From assembly GCF_000090795.2 (NCBI RefSeq), contig NW_003546460.1:123029-159403 (forward strand): a DNA stretch of 36,375 nt, in the 5' to 3' direction. Made by a program: the position numbers and the translations under genes. The stretch comes from Amphimedon queenslandica (taxonomy: Eukaryota; Porifera; Demospongiae; Haplosclerida; Niphatidae). Positions 8,956 through 18,704 of this stretch are shown one piece after another. Under the pieces are notes generated by a model. It saw only the letters and a list, made by a program, of their open reading frames with translations. It ran no database searches and was not told the DNA's origin. The first letter of the stretch is position 1; every line of letters starts with the position of its first letter.

Positions 8956-11465
8956 ATGAAAGGACTCTTTAGTGTTGTAGCTGTTCTTTTGGCTTTAAGC
9001 TGTGAGTGATTTACTATTGTTTCATTCATGAGTCATTATTCTTATTCTCCACAGCTCAAGTTTACTGTGATGGCCCAATTAATAGTAACCTTTTCTACAA
9101 CTTCACTGGAAGTGACATGCAGGATCTTGTTACTACTTACTATTTCATAATTGGTGTCACCGTTAATGGCCAGATAGGTGATGTGTGTGCAGCTGGAGTT
9201 TCTAATGAAACTGCTGGTAGCTACTGTCAAGCAATAGTCGATGACATTAATCTATCAGGTAATACAAATTATTAAATTCTAAACCTCCCTTTCATTTCTT
9301 GACAGGTTTTGTGTCAGCAAATGGTTTTATAGGCTACCCTGTTCTTTTTGAGTATTTTTTAGAGAATTATAACTACAGTTACACTAATGTTTCTTGCTTC
9401 AATGGCTACTCTTCTTGTACTGGGAGTCAAATGAGCAACTGTACAGCTAGTGGGGGACTGCTTAGTATACAGTGTAGTTATAGTAAGTTTAATTTAAAGT
9501 TGCAAATATATATTATAAATATTGTTTTTATGCAATAGTTACCCCTGAATGTTATCCTGGTCAAACTGGTCTAAACAATTACTTCAATGTATCAAATGGT
9601 CCTGATCTCTTTACAGTGACTGGTCGTCCAACCATTTGTGTGGATGGAAGCTTTCTTCCAGTATGCAGTAATGTCCCATTAAGTCCTATTGATGTCTCAA
9701 GGATATGCCTTTATAGTTTAGGAATATCAAGTAAGAATAAATTGTATCATTTTTATTTTTATTTTTTGGTGTTCAGGTGGGTTTGTAGGAGCACCAGCAA
9801 GCGTTACGGTTCCTCCTCTCAATCTAACAAGAGATCTTGGTAAAGTAGTGACTGGGTTTGACTGTACAGGATTAGAAAACTGTACTAACACCACAATGTA
9901 TGGAGACTGCAGTCCTAATGGATATGCTACTGTTACATGTCAGAAAGGTATACATGATCATTCACCACTTGCAATAGTACTCTCTCATTTCTTTTTAACG
10001 ACCTGGGGGCGAAGCCCCCAGGTCGTTCCTATAATTGAATTCACCCTCGCGCTATGTATATATATATATATATTTATTTATTTGTATGTCCACACTTACA
10101 TTTCTTCTATACACGTTGTATTGGAGAAATAACAAGCCTTAGCAACCACCCACCCACGCTCGTTTACGTGAGTGGGTGTGGTCACGGCAAACAAAATGGC
10201 GGCTTACACATGGGACAAAGCTAAGAGCTTTCTAACAGCAAGAGAGCATAGAGATACTGTCTAAAGACTTCTCTAGAAGCATTATAAGGTAGAGAGAACC
10301 TCTATAAGTCTTAGTAATGACCAAATTGTACTTGCAAGGTGGTGAAATCAATTATAGGAATATTTTTTACCCTGTTACGCTTGTTAGTGTGTGCTGATTC
10401 TGATAATTTTACTCTATTCAGCAATCAAACAACTATGGTTGAACTTAATGATATTAACTATTACATTGGGATACCACAGTTCTGTGTGGGGGGAACATAT
10501 GCCAGGGTATGTAATGATGGCACTAATTATCCTTATGGATCAATCTTCTGCAGAGGAGCTGGATTTGCATGTAAGCTAACATCAACCCCTCCAGTCATTT
10601 ATTTCTATTTAGTTGGTAACCTCCTTCCTTCAAATTCAAGTGTTGCCCAAACCCTGTACAGTGGGTCCCCCCAAGGGATAATCTATTTCAGTAACTTTAC
10701 GTGTTCCGGCGCTGATGAAAATTGTGATAATAACCCATCATTTTCCAGTAATCCACAGTGTTACACTGGACAGTTGGAAACTATTTTAAGATGCTCTCCT
10801 GGAAGTAAGATCAATAATATTATTTTTACTATTACAATATTTTTTCATTTACATAGTACCTTGTAATGGGTCTAAACTGTATCTCCATAATAACATCACA
10901 AGAATAGTCAATGGACATGAGATAGTATCTGGTATACCAATTTACTGTGTTGATGGAGCATTCTATGCTTCACTTCGTAATGATGGATCTCAAACCCCAG
11001 CAGTTTTAAATTTATTTTGCCAATCAATGGGATTTTACAACAGTAAGTATATGGAATTACAACATTACAGTATTTGATACTTATCTTTATCATTAGCTAG
11101 TGTTATTCTTTCTCATGATTCTTCAGTGTATGGCACTGCTCCAGTAGGTACAGCCTATTATTCCTCTTTCTCTTGTCCTCCTAATGCTAATACTGTTGAT
11201 GATTGTGATGCTTTATCATCAACTAACCAACAGTGTTTAGCTGGTACAATGGACCTAGTATTGCAATGCTCCAGAGGTACATGTCTATGCATATAAATAT
11301 ATATATATATAGTTAATTGAGTCGTATTATTTTATAGCTGCTTCCACTGTTACTCCTTCAGTAACTAGCAGACCAACTCCTTCTGGCTCTGCTTCAGTTC
11401 TTGCTAATGGAGTTACTGTTAGTGTATTGGTAGCTCTGATACTGGCTGTACTGTTGCTGTCATAA
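8956..11465 (+). CDS. SRCRL-1: secreted/GPI-anchored protein with four SRCR-like domains (chimeric gene)
   Basis: Ten exons join in frame to 542 aa: 8956-9001, 9055-9258, 9306-9482, 9539-9730, 9777-9947, 10388-10570, 10613-10804, 10857-11042, 11127-11276 and 11338-11465. Exon 1 is a signal peptide. Exon pairs 2+3, 4+5, 6+7 and 8+9 each encode one divergent SRCR-like domain. The first exon of a pair carries a G-x-VC-type or C-x-DG-x(4)-C motif followed by a Cys, the second a C...C...C...C half. The usual SRCR Trp is absent. Many N-glycosylation sequons are present. The last exon gives a Ser/Thr/Pro stalk and a terminal hydrophobic run with no cytoplasmic tail, so a GPI anchor is likely. Exons 1-5 resemble SRCRL-6, exons 6-10 resemble SRCRL-2. 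In domain 4 a conserved Cys is Arg (CGT at 10976). The ligand is unknown. Confidence 0.75.
9998..10384. mobile_element. Hairpin-bearing MITE-like insertion in SRCRL-1 intron 5
   Basis: Comparison with the paralogous intron in SRCRL-2 (13456-13506) shows a 387 bp insertion flanked by TA (9996-9997 and 10385-10386). The left end has a perfect 14-bp-arm hairpin with a 3-base loop (9997-10027, arms AACGACCTGGGGGC and its complement). Inside, 10026-10045 (TTCCTATAATTGAATTCACC) pairs inversely with 10341-10360 with one mismatch. It contains an (AT)n tract and an AAAATGGCGGC motif, but no transposase frame. It is probably non-autonomous and has the shape expected of a TA-targeting element. Confidence 0.7.
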
Positions 11466-11649
11466 TGTCTTTAAAATGACAGCATAATTGACTAAACTGT
11501 AGCTAGCTGTATATATCGTATACTTAATATCCTTTCATTATTGTAGTGTAGCTATTAGTTTTTTGTACAGTATTTCTTTTTTTTACATGATTATACATTT
11601 ATGCTATCATGTTGACTATTTATGAGATGCCATAGATCTACAACACTAT

Positions 11650-11960
11650 ATAAGCTGCCTTTACTGACCCAGATGTTAAACTGGTTCTGGTTGCTACTCC
11701 AGTGACTATCATCGCTTGTAAGTCTTCATGTATATGTCACTGATACTCTCTCTCTCTTTCTCTCTCTTCTTCTATAGCTCTGCATTTTCTCACTCAATAA
11801 CCACATGACTTATAGTTGTGCAGTGACTACAGGAATGAGCTGTACCAGTGATTATCTCATTGTCACTTGTGAGGAAGGGAAGGCACTAAAGGCAGTAACT
11901 CCCGGCAGTAAACAGTTTGTGTGCGGCACCTTCTGACAGTTTACAACTTTCAACGATAAC
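11650..11960 (+). pseudogene. Internally deleted relic of an SRCRL-3-type gene
   Basis: From about 11670 the sequence matches SRCRL-3 exon 1 (AAACTGGTTCTGGTTG...), then intron 1 and the start of exon 2 (TTCTCACTCAAT). It then jumps to the end of SRCRL-3 exon 5 (GTGCAGTGACTACAGGAATGA...CTTGTGAGGAAGG) and part of intron 5. Exons 2 (rest), 3 and 4 are missing, and the signal-peptide frame is disrupted. Confidence 0.75.
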
Positions 11961-12003
11961 AGTTAAAACTTTGTTTACTTTGATCTTGTTGCCTCAAGTG
12001 GGA

Positions 12004-12055
12004 ATGAAGTACAGTGACTCTCTATCATCAATACTGGCTCTATTACTATTGACTG
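12004..12055 (+). other. Duplicate signal-peptide exon (extra copy of SRCRL-2 exon 1)
   Basis: This intact exon has an ATG, 17 codons of signal-peptide character (MKYSD...LALLLLTG) and a phase-1 donor, and is nearly the same as SRCRL-2 exon 1 at 12451-12499. The following intron start is also copied, and then the homology ends. It could be dead, or it could serve as an alternative first exon spliced to SRCRL-2 exon 2 at 12558, since the phase is compatible. Confidence 0.65.
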
Positions 12056-12232
12056 GTAATGATATTCCAGCTATAGTGTCTTATTCACATGCAGGCATAT
12101 CTCAGACACATGGTGTAGTATTATAAGTATAATAACTGTTGAATGAATAGTTTGCTATTGGGCACTCTGCATGTCCAATGCATGCACATGAATCGTTAAT
12201 AATCATAATTATTCATTAATAATATCAAGGAG

Positions 12233-12307
12233 TAGTCTCGCATAGCCAGACTCTCCATCCCGCCTACCCAAATGACAAAAAGGGTTGAGTCTGGCCACGC
12301 AAGACTA
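12233..12307. mobile_element. Small foldback/MITE-like element
   Basis: The 20-base arms 12234-12253 (AGTCTCGCATAGCCAGACTC) and 12287-12306 are inverted repeats with three mismatches around a ~33 bp centre, flanked by TA on each side. It lies between the spare signal exon and SRCRL-2. No coding capacity. Confidence 0.6.
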
Positions 12308-12450
12308 ATCAAGGAGGATGTTTGCAGATGATGATCACACATTAATAAGTTGTGAGTTTAGTTCCAGTGTCATGCAGTGGGTGCAGTTATTTGAACTTTA
12401 AGCATTTCTTTTAGCATTTGGAGCTATTGTGTGTCTTAAAAGGTGTAAGA

Positions 12451-14608
12451 ATGAAGTACAGTGACTTTCTCTCATTACTGGTTCTATTACTATTGACTGG
12501 TAATGATATCCTATAGCTATAGTGTGTCAGTTATTCAATTCTTTTACTCTCATTCAGGCTTTGCTAATTCTCAGAATTTCCAGTTCAGTTATATTCATTA
12601 TGAAACGGATAATATCACAGCTACTTTTGGACTTCAATTAGAAGCTACCTATAGCTCAACTACTGGTGATGTCTGTGCTAATGGAATTGACAACTCTCTT
12701 GCTAACCTACTGTGCCAGGAATTCTATCATGAGACTTATGGTGCTATCAGCAGTATATTTCGTAAGCTCATAGTATTATAACTTGTAGTTTATATTTATA
12801 TTGCATTCTTACTATCCTATAGCTGCTATACAAGCCACAGGAACTGTAACCACTGAGTATACTACTTACATGATGAATTCTATTGCTTTTGGTGATATTG
12901 ATTGTTCAGCAGGTATTGATGCATGTACTGGGAATCTAAAAGCTAATTGTAATTCTGATGGAGGACTCTTAGCAGTCAAATGCATCATACGTAAGCAATA
13001 ATACACTTAATTTTATTCTTATGAACTGGTGTGTCTCTTTTTAAAGCTCTACCAGAATGTTATGATTCATCACAAGTGATCCTAAGTAATCCGGCTAATA
13101 CAACCATTCCTGGTGGCTATTACCTAACTGGTCATCCTGTTACCTGCAATAATGGTAACTTCACTCCAATATGCAGCAGTGTGAACATTGGGCCAATTGA
13201 GAGAGTAGCTATTTGTGGATTTACAACAACAGGAGTACTGAATGGTTAGTTGATGTACATTCACTAATAGTGTTTAGTCCTCTTCAGGTGGGTTTAATGG
13301 AGCTCCTTCTGGTGTTACTGTTCCTCCTCCTACTTTACGTTATAATAGCACTGTATCTAACCAGTTCAGTTGTCCTGGTAGCTATCTCAATTGCTCTGCT
13401 AACAGTGTGATGGGTTCTTGTCCTAATGGATATGCAACTGTTACATGTCAGAAAGGTATACATGATTATTCACCACTTGCAATAGTACTCTCTCATTTCT
13501 TTTCAGTGTGTGCTGATTCTGATAACTCTACTCTATTCAACAATCAAACAACTGTGGTTGATGGCATTAACTATTACATTGGGATACCACAGTTCTGTGC
13601 TGGGGGAACATATGCCAGGGTATGCAATGATGGCACTAATTATCATGGGTATGGGTCAATCTTCTGCAGAGGAGCTGGATTTGCATGTAAGCTAACATCA
13701 ACCCCTCCAGTCATTTTATTTTACTTTTATTTAGTTGGTGATCTCCTTCCTTCAAATTCAAATCTTGCCCAGACCCTGTACAGTGGGTCCCCCAGGGGAT
13801 AATCTATTTGAGTAACTTTACGTGTTCCGGTGATGAGAATTGTGATGAGAACCCATCATTTGCCACTAATCCACAGTGTTACACTGGACAGTTGGAAACT
13901 ATTTTAAGATGCTCTCCTGGAAGTAAATCAATAATATTATTTTTACTGTAATGCTTTAACATTTAAATTACAATCTTTGTCCCATTTACAGCACCTTGTA
14001 ATGGGTCTAAACTGTATCTCCATAATAACATGACAAGAATAGTCAATGGACGTGAGATAGTATCTGGTATACCGCTTAACTGTATTGATGGAGCATTTTA
14101 TGCTTCTCTCTGTAATGATGGATCTCACACCCAAGCAGGTTTGAATTACTTATGCCAATCAATGGGATTTGATAACAGTAAGTATATGAAATTACTTTTA
14201 CAGTATTCTATACTTATCTTTATCATTAGCTAGTGTTATTCTTTCTCATGATTCTTCAGTGTATGGCACTGCTCCAGTAGGTACAGCCTATTATTCCTCT
14301 TTCTCTTGTCCTCCTAATGCTAATACTGTTGATGATTGTGATGCTTTATCATCAACTAACCAACAGTGTTTAGCTGGTACAATGGACCTAGTATTGCAAT
14401 GCTCCAGAGGTACATGTCTATGCATATAAATATAAATATAAAGTTAATTGATTCATATTATTTTATAGCTGCTCCCATTGTCACTCCTTCAGCCACTCCT
14501 TCAGCTACTACCACACCAACTCCTTCTGGCTCTACTACAGTTCTTGCTAATGGAGTTACTGTTAGTGTATTGGTAGCTCTGATACTGGCTGTACTGTTGC
14601 TGTCATAA
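12451..14608 (+). pseudogene. SRCRL-2: four-domain SRCR-like, probable GPI-anchored protein, interrupted by a 1-base frameshift
   Basis: Ten exons are clear: 12451-12499, 12558-12761, 12823-12990, 13047-13244, 13288-13455, 13507-13686, 13735-13922, 13992-14177, 14260-14409 and 14469-14608. The layout matches SRCRL-1: signal peptide, four two-exon SRCR-like domains, Ser/Thr/Pro stalk, terminal hydrophobic run without tail (GPI-type). Every internal exon length is a multiple of three except exon 7 (188 bp). There a C/A/G run near 13788-13798 is one base shorter than in SRCRL-1, giving a stop at 13800-13802. The product as read would end in domain 3 and be soluble. All other splice sites and frames look intact, so the lesion is recent, polymorphic or an assembly error. 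Intron 6 and exons 8-9 are almost identical to SRCRL-1. Confidence 0.75.
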
Positions 14609-14735
14609 TGTCTTTAAAATGACAGCATAATTGACTAAACTGTAGCTAGCTGTATAGATTGCATACTTAATATCCTTTCATTGTTGTAGTGTAGCTATTA
14701 GTTTTTGTATTTCTTATTTTACATAATCTCTTCTG

Positions 14736-14959
14736 TGCTTGTAACATCTACTTCCACTCCTACTACTCCTACTTCAGGAGGTGATTCTGATACTAATATT
14801 GGAGCTGTTGTTGGTGGATCAGTAGCTGGAGTGGTTGCTGTTATCATTGTAGTAGCTATTGTTACCATTGCTGAAATTGCAGTTATTATGTATGTCAAGA
14901 AGCATAAAAGTCCTGTTGTACCTATATCTGAAAAGTCTGAAAAAACTCATTTTGTCTAG
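14736..14959 (+). pseudogene. Orphan transmembrane/tail exon of SRCRL-3 type
   Basis: This open stretch matches the last exon of SRCRL-3 (about 17195-17390): Thr/Pro-rich stalk, SGGDSDTNIG, a long hydrophobic segment, then a basic tail with KKHKSPVVPISEK and a stop. No compatible phase-1 acceptor was found upstream, and the rest of a gene is missing, so it appears to be a leftover of a deleted copy between SRCRL-2 and SRCRL-3. Confidence 0.7.
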
Positions 14960-15168
14960 ATAGTTTATAAAAATTAGCAAATTTTAAAATATTTTTATGC
15001 TTAAACCAGTAACATTACAGTACTGCTTTCATTAACTAAACTCTAGCTTTCATTTTTTTGTAGTTATTTATGTTACAATATCCTGTGACTCCAAATAAAT
15101 TCATAAGCAGCAAAACACTAAGGTACAGATGTGCCCCACCCCAAATTTGAAGCACACAGTTAAAGAAG

Positions 15169-17401
15169 ATGGAGTTCCTTAAGCTGGTTCTGGTTGTTGC
15201 TGCAGTTGCTATCAGCACTTGTAAGTCTTCATTTATATGTACACTGGTACTCTCTTACTCTCTATAGTTCCCAGGTTCTCTCACTCAATGACTTTATTGT
15301 ATCCTGTCTCTTTTTCAAATGACAGCTTTATTGCGGGAGTTGGGCTTTTCAAAGATGGTGATTATGGTATAGTGTGTGATGAAGGAGATACCGATATCAC
15401 TGACTTCCTCTGCAATAATCTTGGTAACTTATAATAATATCTACACAATAATCAAGACACTAATCCTTTAGGTGGATTTGATAATGATAGTTATATTGAT
15501 CCATCAATGTTAAATGTTTCATTTGTTAATTTCAGCTGTCCATCTGGTTTTTCTTCATGTGGTGAAGCTGCTTCAATTGTTCCTAACTGCTCCACACCAC
15601 TGCTCATTGTATGCAGTTTCTCAGGTATCCTTCTGTTTATAATGATTATTAATGGTTTAATGTGCTCCTTTCTAGATTGTTTCCCAGGACAATTAGTTCA
15701 GCTGACTAACAGTGTCAATGTATCAACTGGTTCTGGAGTAGCTTTGGTTGGTTATCCTGAAGTTTGTGTCAATGGTAACTTTGCTCCAATTTGTAATGGA
15801 ACTGAACTTGGGGCCATTGAACTGATACTTATATGTGCTTATCAACGTAAGATGATACATACTATCAAATTGCATCACATGTCTTTTGCCTTTTCTTTGT
15901 TTCTCTAGCTATTAATTCCAGTACTGGTTTGATAGGCAATCCACACAATGTTGGATTAAGTCCTTTTATGCCATCTGCTCCATTATCAGTGACTGGCTAT
16001 GATTGTGATATAATGGCTAATTGTGCAGTGACTACAGGAATGAACTGTGGTACCAATGGTTATGCCATTGTTACTTGTGAGGAAGGTAATGCAGTAACTC
16101 CCGACAGTAACAGTTTGTATACATACAGTACATTATTGACAGTTGACAACTTTTAGTTATTTTATTACACAATAACATAACAGTTTAGTGTGATGAATGT
16201 GTTGGTATTTTTAGGAATTCCTAGCAGTTCAGCCTGTGATCCAAATGCTTATGTCAATGGGAGTATCCTATTTAATAATGAAACTAATGTATCTGCTGAT
16301 GGTTCTGTTGTAACTACTGGTATCTATCAGTCATGTACTGGTGGTTCTTATGTCAGATATTGTACTTATCCATCACAATGGGGCTATCCTAGTTTGGTAG
16401 ATATAGCAAATGGCATTTGTATATCATTAGGATACTCATGTGAGAATGATGCGCCTGTGCTTCATCATAATAGTTTGATTTTTAGTTGGAGTAATAGTTC
16501 CTTTCGAAAATAGATTTTATCAAGATTTACCTCCTGGTATATCAGCAATAGATATAAACTGCACTAGTGTAGAGGGCTCTGAGTGCAATTATACACTGTG
16601 TGATGATATTAATAGACAAATGGTGCTACGCTGTACAAGATCTCGAGGTATAAATTAAATTACTCATTGATATAATGCAATTTGTTATTCTCAATAGGTT
16701 GTCTAGTGACTGGTGGTTATTTGTACAATAATATCACTAGAATAAGTAATGGAAGGGAATACACTAGTGGTGTATTTGTCAACTGTGAGTCTGGATATTA
16801 TCAGGCTATCTGTCAAACTAATGGGACTGATTTAAGTAATCTTTGCAGTTCTGATATTCTTGGTTACGAAGGCAAGTTCTATCATATTTCAATCTCTTTT
16901 AATCACTTGTTTAGGTGGAGCAGTGGTGTCGTATAATTCAACAGCCCAAGGTGCCCTTCCATTGAATAGCGCTTATTTCACTGATCTTGATTGCCCATCC
17001 AATGCCACCAGTCTGAGTGATTGCAGTGCAACTCATTTGAACTCAACAGAATGTGATAATATACTAGTCCTTCAATGCTACAGTATGTTCTCTTATGTTC
17101 ATCTACAGTATATTAATGTTCCTTTATAGGAGATATTGCCACAAGTAGTAGTATAGTAACTAGTTCATTAACTAGTACTACCAGTAGTTCATCACCTACT
17201 ACTTCCACTCCTACTACTCCTACTTCAGGAGGTGATTCTGATACTAATATTGGAGCTATTGTTGGTGGATCAGTAGCTGGAGTGGTTGCTGTTGCTATTG
17301 TAATAGCTATTGTTGTTGTTGCTATAACAGTTACCATGTATATGAAGAAGCATAAAAGTCCAGTCGTACCTATATCTGAAAAGAAATCCCACCCCATCTA
17401 G
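15169..17401 (+). CDS. SRCRL-3: four-domain SRCR-like type I transmembrane receptor
   Basis: Ten exons join in frame to 569 aa: 15169-15220, 15268-15423, 15472-15624, 15676-15846, 15909-16085, 16215-16439, 16486-16647, 16698-16871, 16915-17082 and 17130-17401. Exon 1 encodes a signal peptide. Domain 1 retains the clearest SRCR signature (GIVCDEG...FLCNNLG). Domains 2-4 are more divergent, and each is split over two exons with phase-1 borders. The last exon gives a long Ser/Thr/Pro-rich stalk, GGDSDTNIG, one membrane helix and a short basic tail (KKHKSPVVPISEKK) with no known signalling motif. Intron 8 starts with GC (16872) instead of GT. Relics of this gene type lie at 11650-11960 and 14736-14959, so it was once present in more copies. 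Likely a cell-surface recognition protein. Confidence 0.75.
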
Positions 17402-17642
17402 AAATACAATACAAAGTATATGCACTAACAAAACTTTGATATGCTGTAATAATTAATTTGTTTGCAAATTCCTCTTGTTATAATAATATTCATAATTACA
17501 AATGGTATTTGAGATTAACTGTTGCTAAGGTGTGTTGTGTTACCACGACATGCTAATGATATTCAAGAGCAGAATCTATTCTTGATGATATTTATAATAA
17601 TAGCCCACACATGCAGTGGACCAGCTCCACCTTAAACAAAAC
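17402..17642. other. Spacer between SRCRL-3 and SRCRL-4
   Basis: AT-rich; it should hold the SRCRL-3 3' UTR and the SRCRL-4 promoter. No distinct element recognised. Confidence 0.4.
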
Positions 17643-18484
17643 ATGGAAACTTCAAATGTAGCACAAGCTCTTATCGTGTTGGCAATAATATCATGTAAGT
17701 CTTTGTGTTAATATTGCATGCATAGATTTATTAATATTTGTGTTTATTATTATTAGGTGTTACTGGTCAAAGAACTGGCCCATATCTGTATGGTAATACC
17801 AGTAGTGTAAGAGATGGGAAGGAGACTGTAACTGGTATATTTGTGAGCTGTGACTCTGATCCAATGCAGACTGTTCATTGCACTGCATTGTGTCAGGATA
17901 ACAGTGACAATGATGTTGATGCCCTTTGTATTACATTTGGATTTGAGGGTAAGTTTTAGACTATTCCTTTCGGCTCTCTTTCATACTCTTTTCAGATGGT
18001 GATACAGTCCTATACAACAGCTCAGTTCATGGAGCTCCTCCTGAAAATATAACATTTGTGGGGAACATCACATGTCAACCAGAAGCCACCACACTCATGA
18101 ATTGTACTCAAGATAGTAATAGTCAACCATTTCTACCAGACTGCACTGAAGTATTGGTCTTGGAATGCTTTAGTAAGTTTTAGTGCTCATAAAATCTTTA
18201 CTTATTCTAATTTTTGTGCTTTGATTTCAGATTATCTTCCTACATCTTCCACTGGTAGTGCTAGTTCTAGTGCTAGTCCTTCTCCTAGCTCTAGCTCAAC
18301 TCCTGGAGGAACTGACCCACCCACTAGTGGTACTAATGTTGGTCTTATTGCTGGAGTGTCTGTAGCAGCAGTAGTAGTTGTTGCTGCAGTTGCAGTTGTA
18401 GTGGCAGTTGTTGGTGTGCTAGTGTATAAGAATAAACGTAAAAGTGCTGTCATACCAATTTCCATAAAGCCAGCTAAATCTTAG
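17643..18484 (+). CDS. SRCRL-4: minimal single-domain SRCR-like transmembrane protein
   Basis: Four exons join in frame to 224 aa: 17643-17694 (signal peptide), 17757-17948 and 17996-18172 (one SRCR-like domain of the membrane-proximal type), and 18231-18484 (Ser-rich stalk, helix of about 25 hydrophobic residues, tail YKNKRKSAVIPISIKPAKS). The domain pattern SVRDGKETVTGIFVSC...C...C..FGFEG is that of domain 4 in the larger paralogues. The tail motif S-(A/P)-V-(I/V)-P-I-S is shared with SRCRL-3, so the two probably share a cytoplasmic partner or sorting signal. The gene looks like a larger paralogue that lost domains 1-3, or the ancestral unit. Confidence 0.75.
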
Positions 18485-18704
18485 ATTAGGACAGTGTCTC
18501 TTATTCTCTTCCGTTTATATATTATTACTATTCTATTGTTATTACTATTATTATTGTTATTATTATTATTATTGTTAGTATTATCGTTGCATTAGTTGAA
18601 TTTCTATTGTTTTATAGTCATGTTTGTTTTGTTTTGGTAACCAATGCTAGAAGCTAACTGAGCCACGCCCTTGCATTCTTTCTTAGCTAGCTTTGCAGCA
18701 AAAA

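Noticed and set aside
9997..10027. Transcription terminator or tRNA-like reading of the GC-rich hairpin
   Set aside because: It is inside an intron of a eukaryotic gene, has no T-run or tRNA boxes, and fits the mobile element end.
9998..10384. Helitron with a 3' hairpin
   Set aside because: No CTRR end behind the hairpin and no TC start; flanking TA and internal inverted repeats fit a TIR-type element better.
10339..10500. Frame running from the mobile element into SRCRL-1 exon 6 that looks like a signal peptide
   Set aside because: It begins with GTG, has no ATG, and comparison with SRCRL-2 shows the upstream part is intron plus insertion; the exon starts at 10388.
17113..17397. Minus-strand frames opposite the stalk/TM exons (also 18232-18465, 21155-21340, 23673-23936)
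   Set aside because: Repetitive Thr/Val codons in the stalk and TM exons leave the reverse strand open; the plus-strand frames are supported by splicing and paralogy.
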